Source: Callipepla californica brunnescens (Eukaryota > Chordata > Aves > Galliformes > Odontophoridae). From it: a stretch of DNA of 64,000 nt. The position numbers were made by a program, and so were the translations under genes. Location of the stretch: positions 13,147,773-13,211,772 of the forward strand of contig JALIRH010000007.1 in assembly GCA_023055505.1 (NCBI GenBank). The letters run 5' to 3'. This document shows positions 1 to 13,300 of the stretch, piece by piece. The notes beneath the pieces were generated by a model that made no database searches, was not told the origin of the DNA, and was given only the letters and a program-made list of their open reading frames with translations. Numbering within the stretch: the first letter of the stretch is position 1; each line of letters begins with the position of its first letter.

Positions 1-1139
1 AGAATTGGTCAGATAAATAAAATAAAAATACATCTAAATACATCTGGGAGGGAGAGAGAGAAGCCTGAGGTAGGACCCCAGGTTGGAGCTGCTGATGAAA
101 GGAAAGATCCCTGCACCAAGCACGGGCAAGGACTCTCCCAGCAGAGAGCTGGCAAAGATTTGACCACTGGACACTGCACCTCTGCAACTCTGAAAAAACA
201 GTTCAGGAATCCTCTGCAGTTTTATCAGGTAGCTTTTCTGAATTTGCCTTTACCAATGTTCCAGCATAAAACACCAATGATGATGTTTTGGCCAATTTTT
301 ACATTTCTCTTCCTAAATTATATTAAAAAAAAATAACACATATACATGAGTTCAAGTGACTACATGTTCTGGTTTCTGCTGAAATAGTTGGTTTTATTCA
401 TAATGGCTGGTATGATGCCATGTTTTGGATTTAGGAGGAAAAAAAATTGACAATACACCAATTTTTCAGTTGTTGTTGAGCAGTACTGCACAGAGCTTAG
501 GATGTTTCAGTTTCTCAGGCTGCCCTGCCAGTGAGGAGCTGGGGGTGCACAAGGAGCTGGGATGGGACAGTTGATTGAAATTGGTCCAAGGGATATTCAA
601 TACCATGTGGCACCGTGCAGAAAGATAAAACTCATTAAACAGTCGTGTTGTGCATCATTTGCTTTGAATAATTTTCATTTTCTTTTCTTTTTTTTCACTT
701 CCTTTTCTTTCCTATTAACTGTCATTATCTTAACTCACAATTGTTACCTTTTTTTTTTCCCCAGTTCTCTCCCCTGCCCTACTGGTAGTGGGGAGTTAAC
801 AAATTGCTATGTGGTGCTGAGCTGCCTGCTGGATCTAACCACAGCACTCTGCTTTCAGTAATGTTTAAGCTATTGTCAGACTGATTATTTCTGTAGCATA
901 GTCTGTGGATCTTTCATTATTTCAATACATAGAGCATTAAGTATGACTCTTCACATTATGAAAGTGTATCCTGACATCTTGCTGTCATTGTGATGGTTTT
1001 GCTGGATTCCCACTTGCAGTAGAAATTAAATGCATTCCTATTTTAAATATGTCTTCGCAAACTGGATCCATGACAAAGAGCAAGAACTTTCCTGAAATCT
1101 CTAGCTACACAAGTAATCTAACCAGAGAATGTAGACTGT
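1..1139. other. Unassigned AT-rich sequence
   Basis: No gene, tRNA or recognisable repeat is seen. The open frame at 562-861 is low-complexity (phenylalanine- and leucine-rich from T-runs) and has no recognisable domain, so I treat it as chance. Confidence 0.5.
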
Positions 1140-1344
1140 GAGTAATGGTAATAGAATGATAGTATAATATCCTAAGTTGGAAGGGACACATAAGGACCAT
1201 CAAATCCAACTCCTGCCTCCAAATATTACCATTCAAAAAGTCATCTACCACACAGGTGATGTGTAAAGTGTAAAATGCCAAAGCAATGTCCTCTGGATGT
1301 CTTGAAGGTGCTGGCACTTCTCTCTGCCAACAACAATCTTACAG
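1140..1344 (-). mobile_element. CR1 LINE 3' fragment
   Basis: Reading the plus strand, the block opens with a degenerate form of the CR1 tail (ATAGAATGATAGTATAAT), followed by 'agttggaagggac' and 'ccatcaaatccaactcctgcc'-type sequence. This is the reverse complement of a CR1 3' end, so the element lies on the minus strand. Only the terminal 200 bp or so is present, which is usual for CR1 because most copies are 5'-truncated. The sequence is well diverged and non-functional. The inner boundary near 1344 is approximate. Confidence 0.75.
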
Positions 1345-4300
1345 ATCCTGAACTACAAAACAGGTCCCGAAGCACACAGAGTGAGAAATGAAAATGTTCT
1401 CTATCATTTCCAGTTTTGAATGAGTGCTTGCTACCAAATATCCATTACATTTGCAGGCTCTTGTTGTGTCAAAGTTGTTTTCCTGAAAGTGAAAAACGCA
1501 ATGATTGCACTGTTGATTACATACGTTTTCTCCAACTGTATAGTCTTTTTCTAGGCAACAATTAAAGCTTTCTGAAATGTTCTGCTTGTGCAGTTAACTT
1601 TACACTGTCTCTAAGGCAGACATTGCACCAATTTCTGTTTTGGTTGAGTCAGACTCCTCCATGTTACACATCCTTGCCAGGGCATGCACGACATGTAAGG
1701 TTTACTGATGCCGATCTCCTGAGGCTTCAAGACCGGCTGTAGGGTGGGGAAAAGAGAGCATGAAGCACAGTGTTTGGCTCAAATTTAGCTTTGCTTTCAC
1801 CTCTGGAGAGTAAGACCATGGCACAATGTGCAATAAACCAGCTGAAACCTGCTCCATGCCTATTCCTTTAAACTGAAGGTGTAAGTGCTGCACTGAGGAG
1901 CTCCCACAGGATGCTCTCCCCCGTAGCAAGCACTGTCTGCAGTCTCCTATTGATCTCTTCCCACAGGAGCTGCTTACATATACAGTCTCCAGCACAAAGG
2001 GAAAGGTCGACTGCAGGATCCCTAGGGAGCAGTAAACTGACATCGAAAGGAGGAACCAGCTCGAAGATACAGGATGGTTCCTGAGATTACAATATTTTCA
2101 TTTCTGTGCAATGCCCTTGATATTATGTTGAGGTTACTTGCTGGTTTCAATCAGGAATAGTGGGTTAGGTAATTTGTGCATGTATTCTTGTGTCAGCAGC
2201 AAAGTTTGCTCTTGTACATTCTAAAACTTCTCTAGGCAGCCTGAGAATCTCAGGTTAAGTTAAAATGGCTTCAGGTAGAGCCTAGGAAGTACAGAAAAGA
2301 TCTTATAAGCGTATGAAATAGCTTTATTTCATATTTTATATCATGTTTTTTTCTGATGCACTAACATAAACACAAACGTGTGTATATACGTATATGTATG
2401 AAGGATGTGTTTACGAAGTAGGCCCTGACAATTGATGGAATCAATTCACTGGCATCAGATAGACTCTCTGAGAATTTAAACATCTTTAAGACAGAAAGGC
2501 AGAGTCCTTATGGTGTGACATACAGCATATGCCAAGGTCTACTGATGCACTAAAATACTGTCTCCTGTCATCCTTATGCTCCCAGGGAAATACTGTACAT
2601 GGTATGGGATAGTACATAACATCAGGAGCCTTTATGCCTTGTTCTCACTGGATGCCCAAGTTATGTTTTTGTGACTGTGTGTCAGATTGACTCGGTACAT
2701 TATGGACTTCAGGTCTAAATCATATTGAGTCTTGTTGGGACTACTGCACTCCTGCCCATGTGCCTTCTTCTACATCCTAAGGAAAGCACAGGAAAATCTG
2801 GATGTGACTGGGACTGCACAATGTACTGTAGGATGCAACTCTTGTTACAACAGGGAGAGATACCTTTATGGGGCGATTCAGGAAATCACAACAGGAGAAG
2901 ATGACCAGATGAAGTGCATTTAATATTCACTAAAATGTTTTACTTTTTAATTATAAAAGAACCTACATTCCCAATCTAGACATTCTCATTTCAATAATTA
3001 TCCTATCCTTCTCTATGCAGTGAGGAAGTAAAGCAGAATCTGGTTAAAAATCACTACATTATGTGGGATGAGGTCAGTGTTAGCAATATTAGAACTGAAA
3101 AAATCTCAAGCATTTGTCTTGTTGGCATTTATATCGAAGTTTGTTTGCCATTTGCATTTTCTTTGTATTTCACTGTGACTCTAGGATTAAAATGCACACT
3201 GAAAACTCAGCTGAATCCATAAAGCATCAACTATAAAAATTCATGTTCAGTCAGAAACTTTGGAAAATTTTAATGAAGTCATAACTAAATTCAAAGTTGA
3301 GTTAGCTCTGCTTTGTAATTTTGTAATGAATGTTCTACACAACATTTCTCAAATGGAGAATACAGCTCCTATGATTAGTAAACATGGAAGACACACTGAG
3401 CCAAATTGAACCCTGAAGCATTTTCACTGAAATCTAATGTTACCCTGGGGATGAATCTGACCCGTTAAACTCAGTGTTTTTAAGACTAATACCATAATTT
3501 CTTCAAAATACTGCTAGAAGAGAAGAGGCTTCTTGAAAACTATGTTGTATGAATACAGTTTAGCTCTGCAGAGAAAAAGGGTTAAAGATAATCCTACCCC
3601 AAGCTTGATTCAATTTTGATTTTTTTGAAATATCACTTGAAAATATTTTATTTAGTACCCCTCTAATCTGAGCTAGATTCACAAGACAAGGTATGAATCC
3701 ACAAGTTGTCTGTCAAAACTTTTATTAATTCTGTGCTGAATTTCATTTGCTTCTTTGATTATTTGTTACACAGTCTCAAAATCATGTGGCTTAGAGCATG
3801 TGGAACCCTTATTTTACAGAAAATTGTTCATTGTTTTGACAAAAATAAATATTTTCTGTATAAGCAGGTTAAGCAAAACCAGTTATTCCTCTCTAAACTT
3901 CAATTTTTAATATATCAACAAAACCAACAGAATTAATAATCAATAACTAATATAGGTGATAGGCTATACGGCCTATTTTTCTTTTAATATAAATGAATTT
4001 TGAACTCCATCTCACTTTGAACCAGTATCACTATAATTTTTTATTTAAAACATAATCAGTAGTATTCTTGTGAGTTTTCAGTAGAACTTCATAATTTGTA
4101 GTTCTAACACTTGCAAGTCCTTAAATATAACATGTCAAAGGAACTTGAAGACTTTTCTTTCAAGGTAAGTTTTCACTAAATGCAAATGGTCTGTGCAGTT
4201 GGAATATCCAGCAGCAGTGAAGTGGATGCTGAAATATAAGTGTGGAATTAAAAAAAAAAAAAAAAAAAAAAAAGGTATTCAAATATTTTAATTAAAATAA

Positions 4301-7300
4301 GAGCTAGGAAAGCATCAAACAAACCCCAGAAAGATTACACTCCTATTTTTTTTTTCAGATATTCACCTCTCTCATTAAGGTAACCTCAGGTCATGTACCA
4401 ATACTTTCTACATTTAATCTTTTGAGTGATAGAGTTAAGTATAAATGGTGTGAATTTTCAGAAGGCTAAACAACACAAGAGCTTACCACAGTCACAGAAA
4501 ACAGGTAGCTTCTCCTGAAGTGTCAGTCATGAGAGAGAAATGTCTGAGAAGACTGGGAATAGTATCCTCAGGTGTCTCCTTTAGGCTTGTATGGTAGAAC
4601 ATGGATTCTTCAAAATTATTCCTAAGCAATATTAACAGAAATATAGGAATGACTGAACTTGGAAATGTTAGCATTGAGTAAGGAAGCCTGACCAGAATAA
4701 GGGAAAAGTTTCAGCACTACGTGGATAAAGTTATTCAGTAAATATACATATCTGGAGACAAAGAAAACCAAGAGTAATTAAAACAGGTATGACTGAGCAA
4801 GCATTTTCATGAAAATTTGACCTTAAATTTCCTTTCTATTTTCAATGGAAAGTAGTGGCCAGACAGAGTGAAACAAACTAACGAACTAACAAAACGAACT
4901 AACCAACCAAACAAACAAACAAACAAAACAAACCCAGTGTGTATGTTATTTTACTGGATTACTGTGTATCTTGGAAGAAAAGTAGATGTGAACAACCATA
5001 AGAATCCTGCAAGAATAGATTAAGCAGCCATTGTTAATATATAGGATAGTCAGATGGGATAAAGAACCTCTCCCTATTTAAAGAAGTTAGCCCTTCACTG
5101 TACACAGGGTAATTATACCAAGGACTTTCTCCTCAGTTTCACTAATTGTACTACATCTGCTCTAGAGATGAACTTTCTTGGTCTGTATGCATCCATCAGG
5201 CCACGTGAGCACTGTTTTGCAGTTCTTTTGAGCTGACCACTGTGCCTGTGTATTGAAGAGGGTATTGAATGCAGCCCAGCTCTGAAGGTTAGTTAGGACA
5301 GTTGAGAATGTGTCATTTTCATAAAGCGTGTGATTTGCTAATAGCTACGTCTGGTAAAACTGAAAGGAAATATAACATGCATGTGGTTTCTATGTATGTA
5401 GTCAAAATAGGAAAATGTAATACATTCACTGTCAGAAGCAAGTTAATGAGGATGGAAGATTGATTGTGTTTTTTTAAAACCCTTTCTGGAATATTTGCAT
5501 TGCTTTTAAACCCTTCAATATGATGAACTTCAGCAGAATAGAAAAGGAGCAATGTGATTTTACAAAAGGACATGCAGTCATAGCATTATTTTATGAAACT
5601 ATATTACATTGTAATCAGCTGGAAAAGCTTGCAGGTTTTAAAGCTGTGTGTGTTTTCTTATGATAAACACTTGTCAATAAAACACTATCTTGTGCCTGCT
5701 ATATCTTGTTTCCACCATGACCTTTCAAACCACATGCATGTTCTTTTCTTTCCCTGTGAGAAAACCTTAACAACATTCTAATCATCATGAAGAGCAATTA
5801 ACTGTCTTCAACCAGCTGTGCTACTCAGCTCATCTGGGAATGGGATAAAACTTGCAGATCCGCCTACCCAGGCATGGCAAACAAGGCAAGAGCAGAACAG
5901 TTTTTAAATATGAAAAATTGGCACTTTCACAAAGTTTAGAAGCTTTGGGTGAAACGCAGTGGTGTCTCTTCTGTTAAAGAGAAGCCTCATTCCTGCTTGC
6001 ACTCCAGTCTGTGTAAGATAATGTATTAGTTTTAATAATGCTCTTTTTAAAGGTCAGCATTTGAAGAACATTTGTTGACATCACTGTAGAAAGCATTCCT
6101 GTCCTCACTGAGCCAAACTTTGTGGCAGTGGAATTCTTTGATTACTCAAGGAAGAGAAATGGCTTCTTGAATGTGCAGTTGCAGAAAGGGCACTACAGAG
6201 ATTCACAGAAAGAGTACTTGGGAATTAGATGCATAAAGTAGTATTTGGTTCATTGTTTTTAGAAATCTGTGGCTAAACTGTGTTATGCTTCAATTCACTG
6301 AAAGTTCTTGTAGCTTTTTATCTGTTAGCAAGTGAAACAACAATAAACACCAAGCAAGTGCAATTATTCCGTATCCAGAATATTTTACGAAGCAAAAAGA
6401 TGGAGGTAAAATTAGTTTAGAGTGATTAATTCTTGAGAGCAGATCTCAGAACTGCAAAAATAAATAGATCTGATGCTACACTGCTGTCTTCCCGAAATCA
6501 GAAGTGGGTTGTTTTATTTTCGTATAATTGGAAGTATGTTTGCAAAAGGTGTACCTCAATTTTTAAAATGCATGTTTAAGGTGTGCAATAGAACACATTG
6601 GACAGGCTTTTAAGTTCTGTGTGGATATTTTATTAGGTGCTGTGAATGTCTTCGCTGATTATTCAGAAACGTAATAAAAATGTATATAATATATACATTG
6701 AAGATGAAATATTATATGAAATAGTACATAGTAATAATATACAGTACTAAACAATTGAACTTGCAGAAACTTTTTGCAATTCTCTGAAAAAAAACCTTAT
6801 TTCTCCTTATTTGGATGTATGTAAGCTACCTTGAATAAAATTTCTGTGATTGCTATAATTTACACAGATAAGTGAACTATTATTTTGTGAATTGAAATTA
6901 AAAAGCTGTTGAGAATTTAACGTTATTATTTTGTGTCCAGTTTAAACACAGGCAAATTGCAAAACACCAGATCACTTTCTCCAGAATTTTTGGTAGCTTC
7001 ATGCTACAGGTTTTTTAATCATTATTTATTTATACTGACATTTTCTAAAAAATAAGCAGCCCATTAAGATCCATGTGAATGTGCAAGCTTCCATGCCTAC
7101 AATTTAGTCCCTAGAAGCTACAAGCCATTTGGCCGTATCGACCTAACCACGGGTTTAAACACAGAGATATCAAGTATTTCTGTGTTCACTCAATCCTTTC
7201 TGTGTGTGAGTTATATTAGGAAGCCAGGTGCAAAGGTTTAAAGTGCCAGATGTATACCTCTTTACATAATCCACCTTCCATTCAGTACTGAATTTCAAAT

Positions 7301-9834
7301 TGGATGTGAACTAAGTTAAGGGTGAGATTAGTGCTAGGTAAGATAAAAGATGTGCTGGTATACCATCCCGTGAAATTGAAGTTTAGTATATTTCTAAAGA
7401 AATAGTTTAAATTCTATGGGGAAATAATGTGTGGTTGTTTTTTGTTTGTTTGTTTGTTTGTTTTAATTAAATGAGGTTTATTTTAAATGAGGTTTAAAAA
7501 TAAAAACAAAACAAAACAAACACACACAAAAAAAGAAAGAAAAGAAAAGAAAAAAACCCAGGAAGATCCATATCTTATTATAGATCCATAGCTTATTATA
7601 CATAGCTCAAAGAGAAAATCTGCTTTTTGTCCATGGAGTACTAACTGCAACTTTTATTACTGAAGCCCTTCAACTTCAGACAGAAAAAGACTGGGGAGTG
7701 TTACTTACAATTTTGCCAAATTCAGTTGATAATTGCTTAGTTCTTTAAAAACCTGATTTATTTTTTGTTGCTGTTGTTGAGGGTATTTGTAGTGAAAACG
7801 GTAGAGCTGTTCCTAAGATAAATTTATCTGCTGTGGACACTTGAATTGGATAGAGTCAGCAGGATGAAGGATGCACTCAAAGCCACAGAATGAGCTTAGC
7901 AAGATTTAGCAGGCTTGAGCAGAGAATGACATCTCCCCTCCATACTGAGAACAGCTCTACATCTCAGTGAATACATGGCAGCAGCCATCTCCTTGGCCAA
8001 ATGAGCTGATGGCCTGTAGAGTAAGCAGCTCGAGCTGGAGAGTCCTACTTATTTGCCTGTAAGCTATAACATCAATAATCTTGTGCAGGGTGAGGATATG
8101 TTTACTGCCGAGTTCTATAAGGATAGTTCAGATGAAGCCCATGGGTAGTCATCTGCAAAAAAAAATCATGACTGTTGTTTTTCATTTATGATAGATGAGG
8201 TTAGAAATAAGTGCTTCTTAGATGTACCTTTCCAACATACTGTCTCCAAGAGATTGGCAGATGAAAACCTGAGTTTCTTTTATTTTCAAACAACTTATAT
8301 CTAAGAGATGATATTATTATTTCCCTCTTGAATAGGAAAATCTAAGTGTATTTTTCAGGTTGCTGAGGAAATGGACTTCGACTATGTGAAGGAGACTACA
8401 CTACGTCACCTGGGTATGTGGAGTAGAAGCACGTCTTATTAAAGCTTCTGGAATTCCTTACTGCACTTCAGTAAGTCAATCTAAATATCAGCCCATTATA
8501 TAAAGACAAAGCCCAGCAGTGCCTGGTTTCTTTGTGGTCCTCTGGAAAAGAAAATGTCACTGAGATGTTTTTTGTTTGTTTGTTAGCTTTTAACACAGAA
8601 ATGTGTTAAACACCTGAAATTGTAATAAATCTTCAAAATCTAAAACTGAGACAGGCAATGCATTCTGTACCCGTGTCAGTGTACCTATGTCAGTGCTTGT
8701 CAAATGATAGTGTGTCTCTGCTCCTATAGAGCCTAGATAGCTATAGACTTTGGATATTAACACTTCAGTTAATATTAATAGTTCAGTTTAATAGAGGAAT
8801 CTGAAAAATAAAGGTAGAATAATCTGTTTCATTCTTAATCCAGAGAGTTGATCATCACGTCTTGGGAACAGTTGGGAAAAGACTAATTCCATGAATGGAA
8901 ATCATCTCAGAAAGAAGTATTGTAAAGTTTCGGGATGAAGACCCGTTTCACTTCCAAAGGACCCTTTTTGACCTGGATGAGCACCTTTCTGAAACTTATA
9001 GATTTCATTCTGGTTCACAATAACTACTCCATGAACAGCTGCCTCCTTAGACAAGGATGCAATCTATACCTAAAATGACAGTAAGTATATAATAGCTATC
9101 TACCAAACACAGCTCTCACTGTCAACATGATTAATGTGCTGCCTTTGCTTGTGAGATAGCCTTTTTCTGACTCACTTGCTGACTTATCTCATTGTGCAAT
9201 CCTGAGAAAAAAAGATGCAGGTAGTTTTCTTTCTGGACATTGTGAGACTAATTTAGACAGACTATTTCAAATGTTTCCATCCTAGATACCCCACCAAGAG
9301 ACTTCATGAGGATCCTGAAGACAACAGTTTAGCAGAATGCCTTACAGAAGTCCTTGAGGACTCCCAGAGAGGAATTCTATGTCCACCTCTTCCCAGTGAG
9401 GTGTCTAAAAGTCCATACGTGGAAATGACAGAAATAAAAAGAAGTAGCATTCATGTTGCTCATAAGAGTTTTTAACCCACAATGTTATAACAAGAGGAAA
9501 AGATACTCAGTAACAGAGGAAGCCTTCAGCAAAATAGCCTATTATTGATATGCTAGTAGCATCTACTGAATGATTACTTAGTTTGTTCATTCATAGCGGA
9601 TCATGCATTTATTAAGTGAAATCATTCAGCAAAGAATGCTGATTTCATTCTTCTGAAATGCAACCAGTGTTTATTGAGGACACACCTCAGCATGAGCTGT
9701 GAAGTGCTTTTTTTAACAGACTGACACAAAATGCACTGATAGGTCCGAAGGACTCACTCAAACTCAGGCGTAGGATACAATTCACATCATTTGGAAGATA
9801 GAACCTAAAGACGTCATGTCTGCAGCTACACAGA
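1345..9834. other. Gene-free AT-rich region with simple repeats
   Basis: No recognisable gene. It holds a poly-A run at 4250-4273, an AAAC-type tetranucleotide array at 4871-4933, a GTTT array at 7437-7465 followed by an A-rich stretch to about 7560, and a short tandem duplication of a 'gatccata-cttattata' unit near 7565-7600. One 55-bp exon-like segment (8359-8413) is discussed among the findings. Short open frames here show no domains. Confidence 0.5.
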
Positions 9835-10330
9835 AAAGAGTCTGAGGATTCTACATGATGGCAGGTTGAATCTGAGCAAGCAGTGTGCCTTGGCAGCCAA
9901 AAGGGCTAACCATATACTGGGGTGCACCAGGCCCAGCACTGCCATTGGGAAGAGATTGTTCCACTTTGCTCTGTGCTGGTGTGGCCTCACCTCCAGAACT
10001 GGGTGTGGGTTTGAGTGCTGCAGTATGTGGACATCAAAATAATAGTGAGTATCCGAAGGACGGCTATGGAGATGAAGAGGGCAAGACGTACAAAGAGTGC
10101 TTTGCTCTCTGGTGACAGTGACAGAACCTGAGGGAATGGCACGGAGTTGTGTCAGGGGAGGGCAGGTGTGGGTGACCAGAGGGTGGTCAGGCACTGGAAC
10201 AGGCTGTTGGAGTTCAAGGAGTGTTTGGACAGCACTCTCAGACATAGGGTAGTGTGTGGAGCCAGGAGCTGGGCTAGAGGTTGCCTGTTGGTCCTTTCAG
10301 CTCATGATGTCCTGTGATTCTAAGATTCTT
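9835..10330 (+). mobile_element. CR1 LINE fragment, plus strand
   Basis: The sequence follows the CR1 ORF2 C-terminal region and 3' end in order. There is a 'gagcaagcagtgtgcc' block, then 'gccaaaagggctaac', then a degraded stretch, then 'tcaggcactggaacaggctg', ending near 10326 in the CR1 tail 'tgtgattctaagattct'. Compared with the family pattern the middle is shortened, so the copy has an internal deletion. Open frames on both strands here are repeat-derived and not genes. Confidence 0.8.
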
Positions 10331-13300
10331 TATGAAGTGAGACTTTCCACTGAAGTTGTAGAAGACTTGCTTTTCACTTTGAAAGAAATGACCAATATAG
10401 GAAACTTTGTAATGATTAGTTTGTTTTTGAGAAAGGATGATGATGTTCTAGATTTTTTGTTTGTTTGTTTGTTTTTAGCAAGTATCTAGTTTGTATCAAG
10501 TGAAAGTTTGTTCACTGATCAGTGGGATTTGAGTGTTAACACAAACAATGTGAACTGTTCACAACGTGCAAAGTGCTAAAGCAGAATGAGCAGTATGACT
10601 AAGTGAAGACAAGAATAAAAGGGCAGAAAATTGTGAAATGGGTGAGGATGGTGTTATTTGGAGATACCTGAGGAGTTAAGGGTCCTTTGTTTTGGCAGGT
10701 GAGGTTGGACTGTGAGGAATATGTTATATATAAATGGTATGTAGAAATGACTCCTTGTAGAATCTGCATATGTGAAAGCATGTTTGGGGTTTCACTGCAG
10801 TTTGAAGTCTAACAAAAGCTTTCTGTGAGAATTCAATCAACATTTCCTCCAAGCTAACAGTTGGTTAGCTTTCCCTTGAGGCTATGATAAAAAAACTTTT
10901 ATTCTCCTCTTGAGAATCTGTAACCTAAGTTGCTTGCATTATCACTGAAGTAGCCCCTTTTTCTTCTTTTTTTTTCCAATGGCAAATAATAAGCAACCAC
11001 CCTTCCACAGAGGTAAAAACATGATTATAAATCAGTAAAATCTTTCAAATAAATTAATTTCTTATTTCAACAGAGACTTACCTTTAGAAGCTCTGCAGAT
11101 GATGTAATTTTTAAAGTAAGACTGAGATACGGCTGACCTGTTTCTGAAGGAGTTTCAATCCAGGGACATCTGTGCTATGTGCAGGAGGCAAAGCTGAAAC
11201 TAGGCTTACTTTTTCAACATTATCAACAGTGAGGGCCAGGTGGGTGAAATCAGTAGGTTGCTGAAAATGAGCACATTTTCTGAACTTTGGTAAACAATAA
11301 AAAAGCCCAAAATGCAGCCCATATGACCATGCATTTGTGTAGTAACTAGTTTTTGCACAGATTTGTGGGGCTACTTTAAAGTATCCTCAAAAATACTTGG
11401 TGATGGAATTCATACAGTGATTATCAGAGAGGAGGACTCATTTTTCATTTTCACTTCTAGATTTAAACAATGTTAAAATGTAGTCTAAGCACCTAAAAAG
11501 TATAACAAAAATAAATTACAATACAAAATGTCTCTAAACATGTAAAATAAGAAAACTTAATGAGGTATTTGGCATATGCATCTCTCTCTTTTGTTGCTCT
11601 TGTTTTTTATTTTCTTTAAAGAGTTTAAAACATTTTATTTAGAGTTTCCTCTATTCATGTTAGTATTTCTCTTGCATTCTTTAATGAAATTCTCCTGCTC
11701 TGGCTCACCTAAAATAGTGATGCCATTAGGATTTCTGTTTCCTCCATCATTTATCCTGGTTCCAAAACATTTGGTTTCCTTATCCAGTGCTCATCTTGTC
11801 CAGTGCTATCTGCCTCTTCTTTTTCCTTCCAGTTAACTTCCAAAACCTAATCTGCTCTTACTGATTTGCAATATTATGTCTATGATGGTAATAAACCTCA
11901 TGCTTTATTTCAGAAATATCTATTCTGTTTGGTTTTTTTTTTATGCTATTAATGGTTATACTACTTTATCATTAATATAACACAACAAAATGTTCATTTT
12001 AACACCAGTTTTCAACTGGTTACATATCTTGCAGCACACTAGATCTGTACTAATCAGAGAATTTAAAAAATAGTTCAAAAGCCAGTGTATTCAAACAAAC
12101 AAACAAACAAACAAAAACAACAGATAAGATTTGCTTATATATGGACACATACCTTTTCTTTTATAGTTATTATTATTTTAAAATCTTTTTTTATGGATTT
12201 TGTAGTTCACTTTATAATTCTGTGAAGAGTTTATGTGCTGAAGAGCATGCAACATGTACAGCAGTTTTTGTGAAAGCTCAGTGCTGCACAATGCAGCCCT
12301 TTGTAATGGTGGTTATTCTACTCAGGCAATCTTGTTTAACAAAACTGGACGAAGTTTTTATTAACTTCCATAAGTTGGTGAAATCACATGATTGCTTATT
12401 TATTTATTTATTTAGTAAGGCAGTATTTCTTTACCAAACATATTATTTCAATGTATTTCAGTATTTTAGAGGATGATGTGAAAAACATTGGAAATTGATT
12501 GAGAAATGCTTTTATAGTTGTTATTTCTTACCTATTCCAGAAGTTTGCTTTGGCTACAGTTCTAGAAATAACTGCTCCATGCTGCTCAAACTAAAGGTGG
12601 CTGTAAAGGATGCCATACAAGAGTGGCCTGCAATAAAATATTTGAGGAACAGAATTTCCAGCTGATCTCATCCAAAATGTTGATTCTGTTAAAGAACATT
12701 ATCTGGGTGTTCCTTGAGATTTCCAGTTAATGTGTTACATCTAAGTATAAACCATGTTAAAATGTTTTTTTTTTTTCATTTCTGTATAAGATCAAATAGG
12801 TCTCTTAAACCAGGAACCTGAGAGCAGCAGAGCACTGAGAGCACAGAGACAGTTGCAGAGAATGGGGGGTTGGGATACTCACAAGAAGTGGAGACATGTT
12901 CAGAAGTGACAGCTAAATCTGATGAAGCTCCACAGTGAAGATGTTGAGAGGTCGTTAAGGCAAATGCCATCACTAATGGTAATTATTAACAGTGGAAGCA
13001 ATTAGCCACTGCTTAACAGAGGATGTCAGCAAACTGTGAAGCCTTTCAGTTAACCAGGTGGAGATGTTTTGGACTTGTTACAGAAATTACACTTTCACTA
13101 ATTCAGCCTGAATTATTGGAAAAGTCTCCTTATTTTTGAATCTCATGACTTAATGTAATCCCCATTGTCTTTTCTGGAGGCAGAATTTCATCCTAGAAGT
13201 CTATAACCTGTAGGATGTTTTGTTTTGTTTTTTTTTCATTAATATCTACTAAGAACTACATTTTTACCTAGAATGTTATGCCAAACCCATGTGAGTAAAT

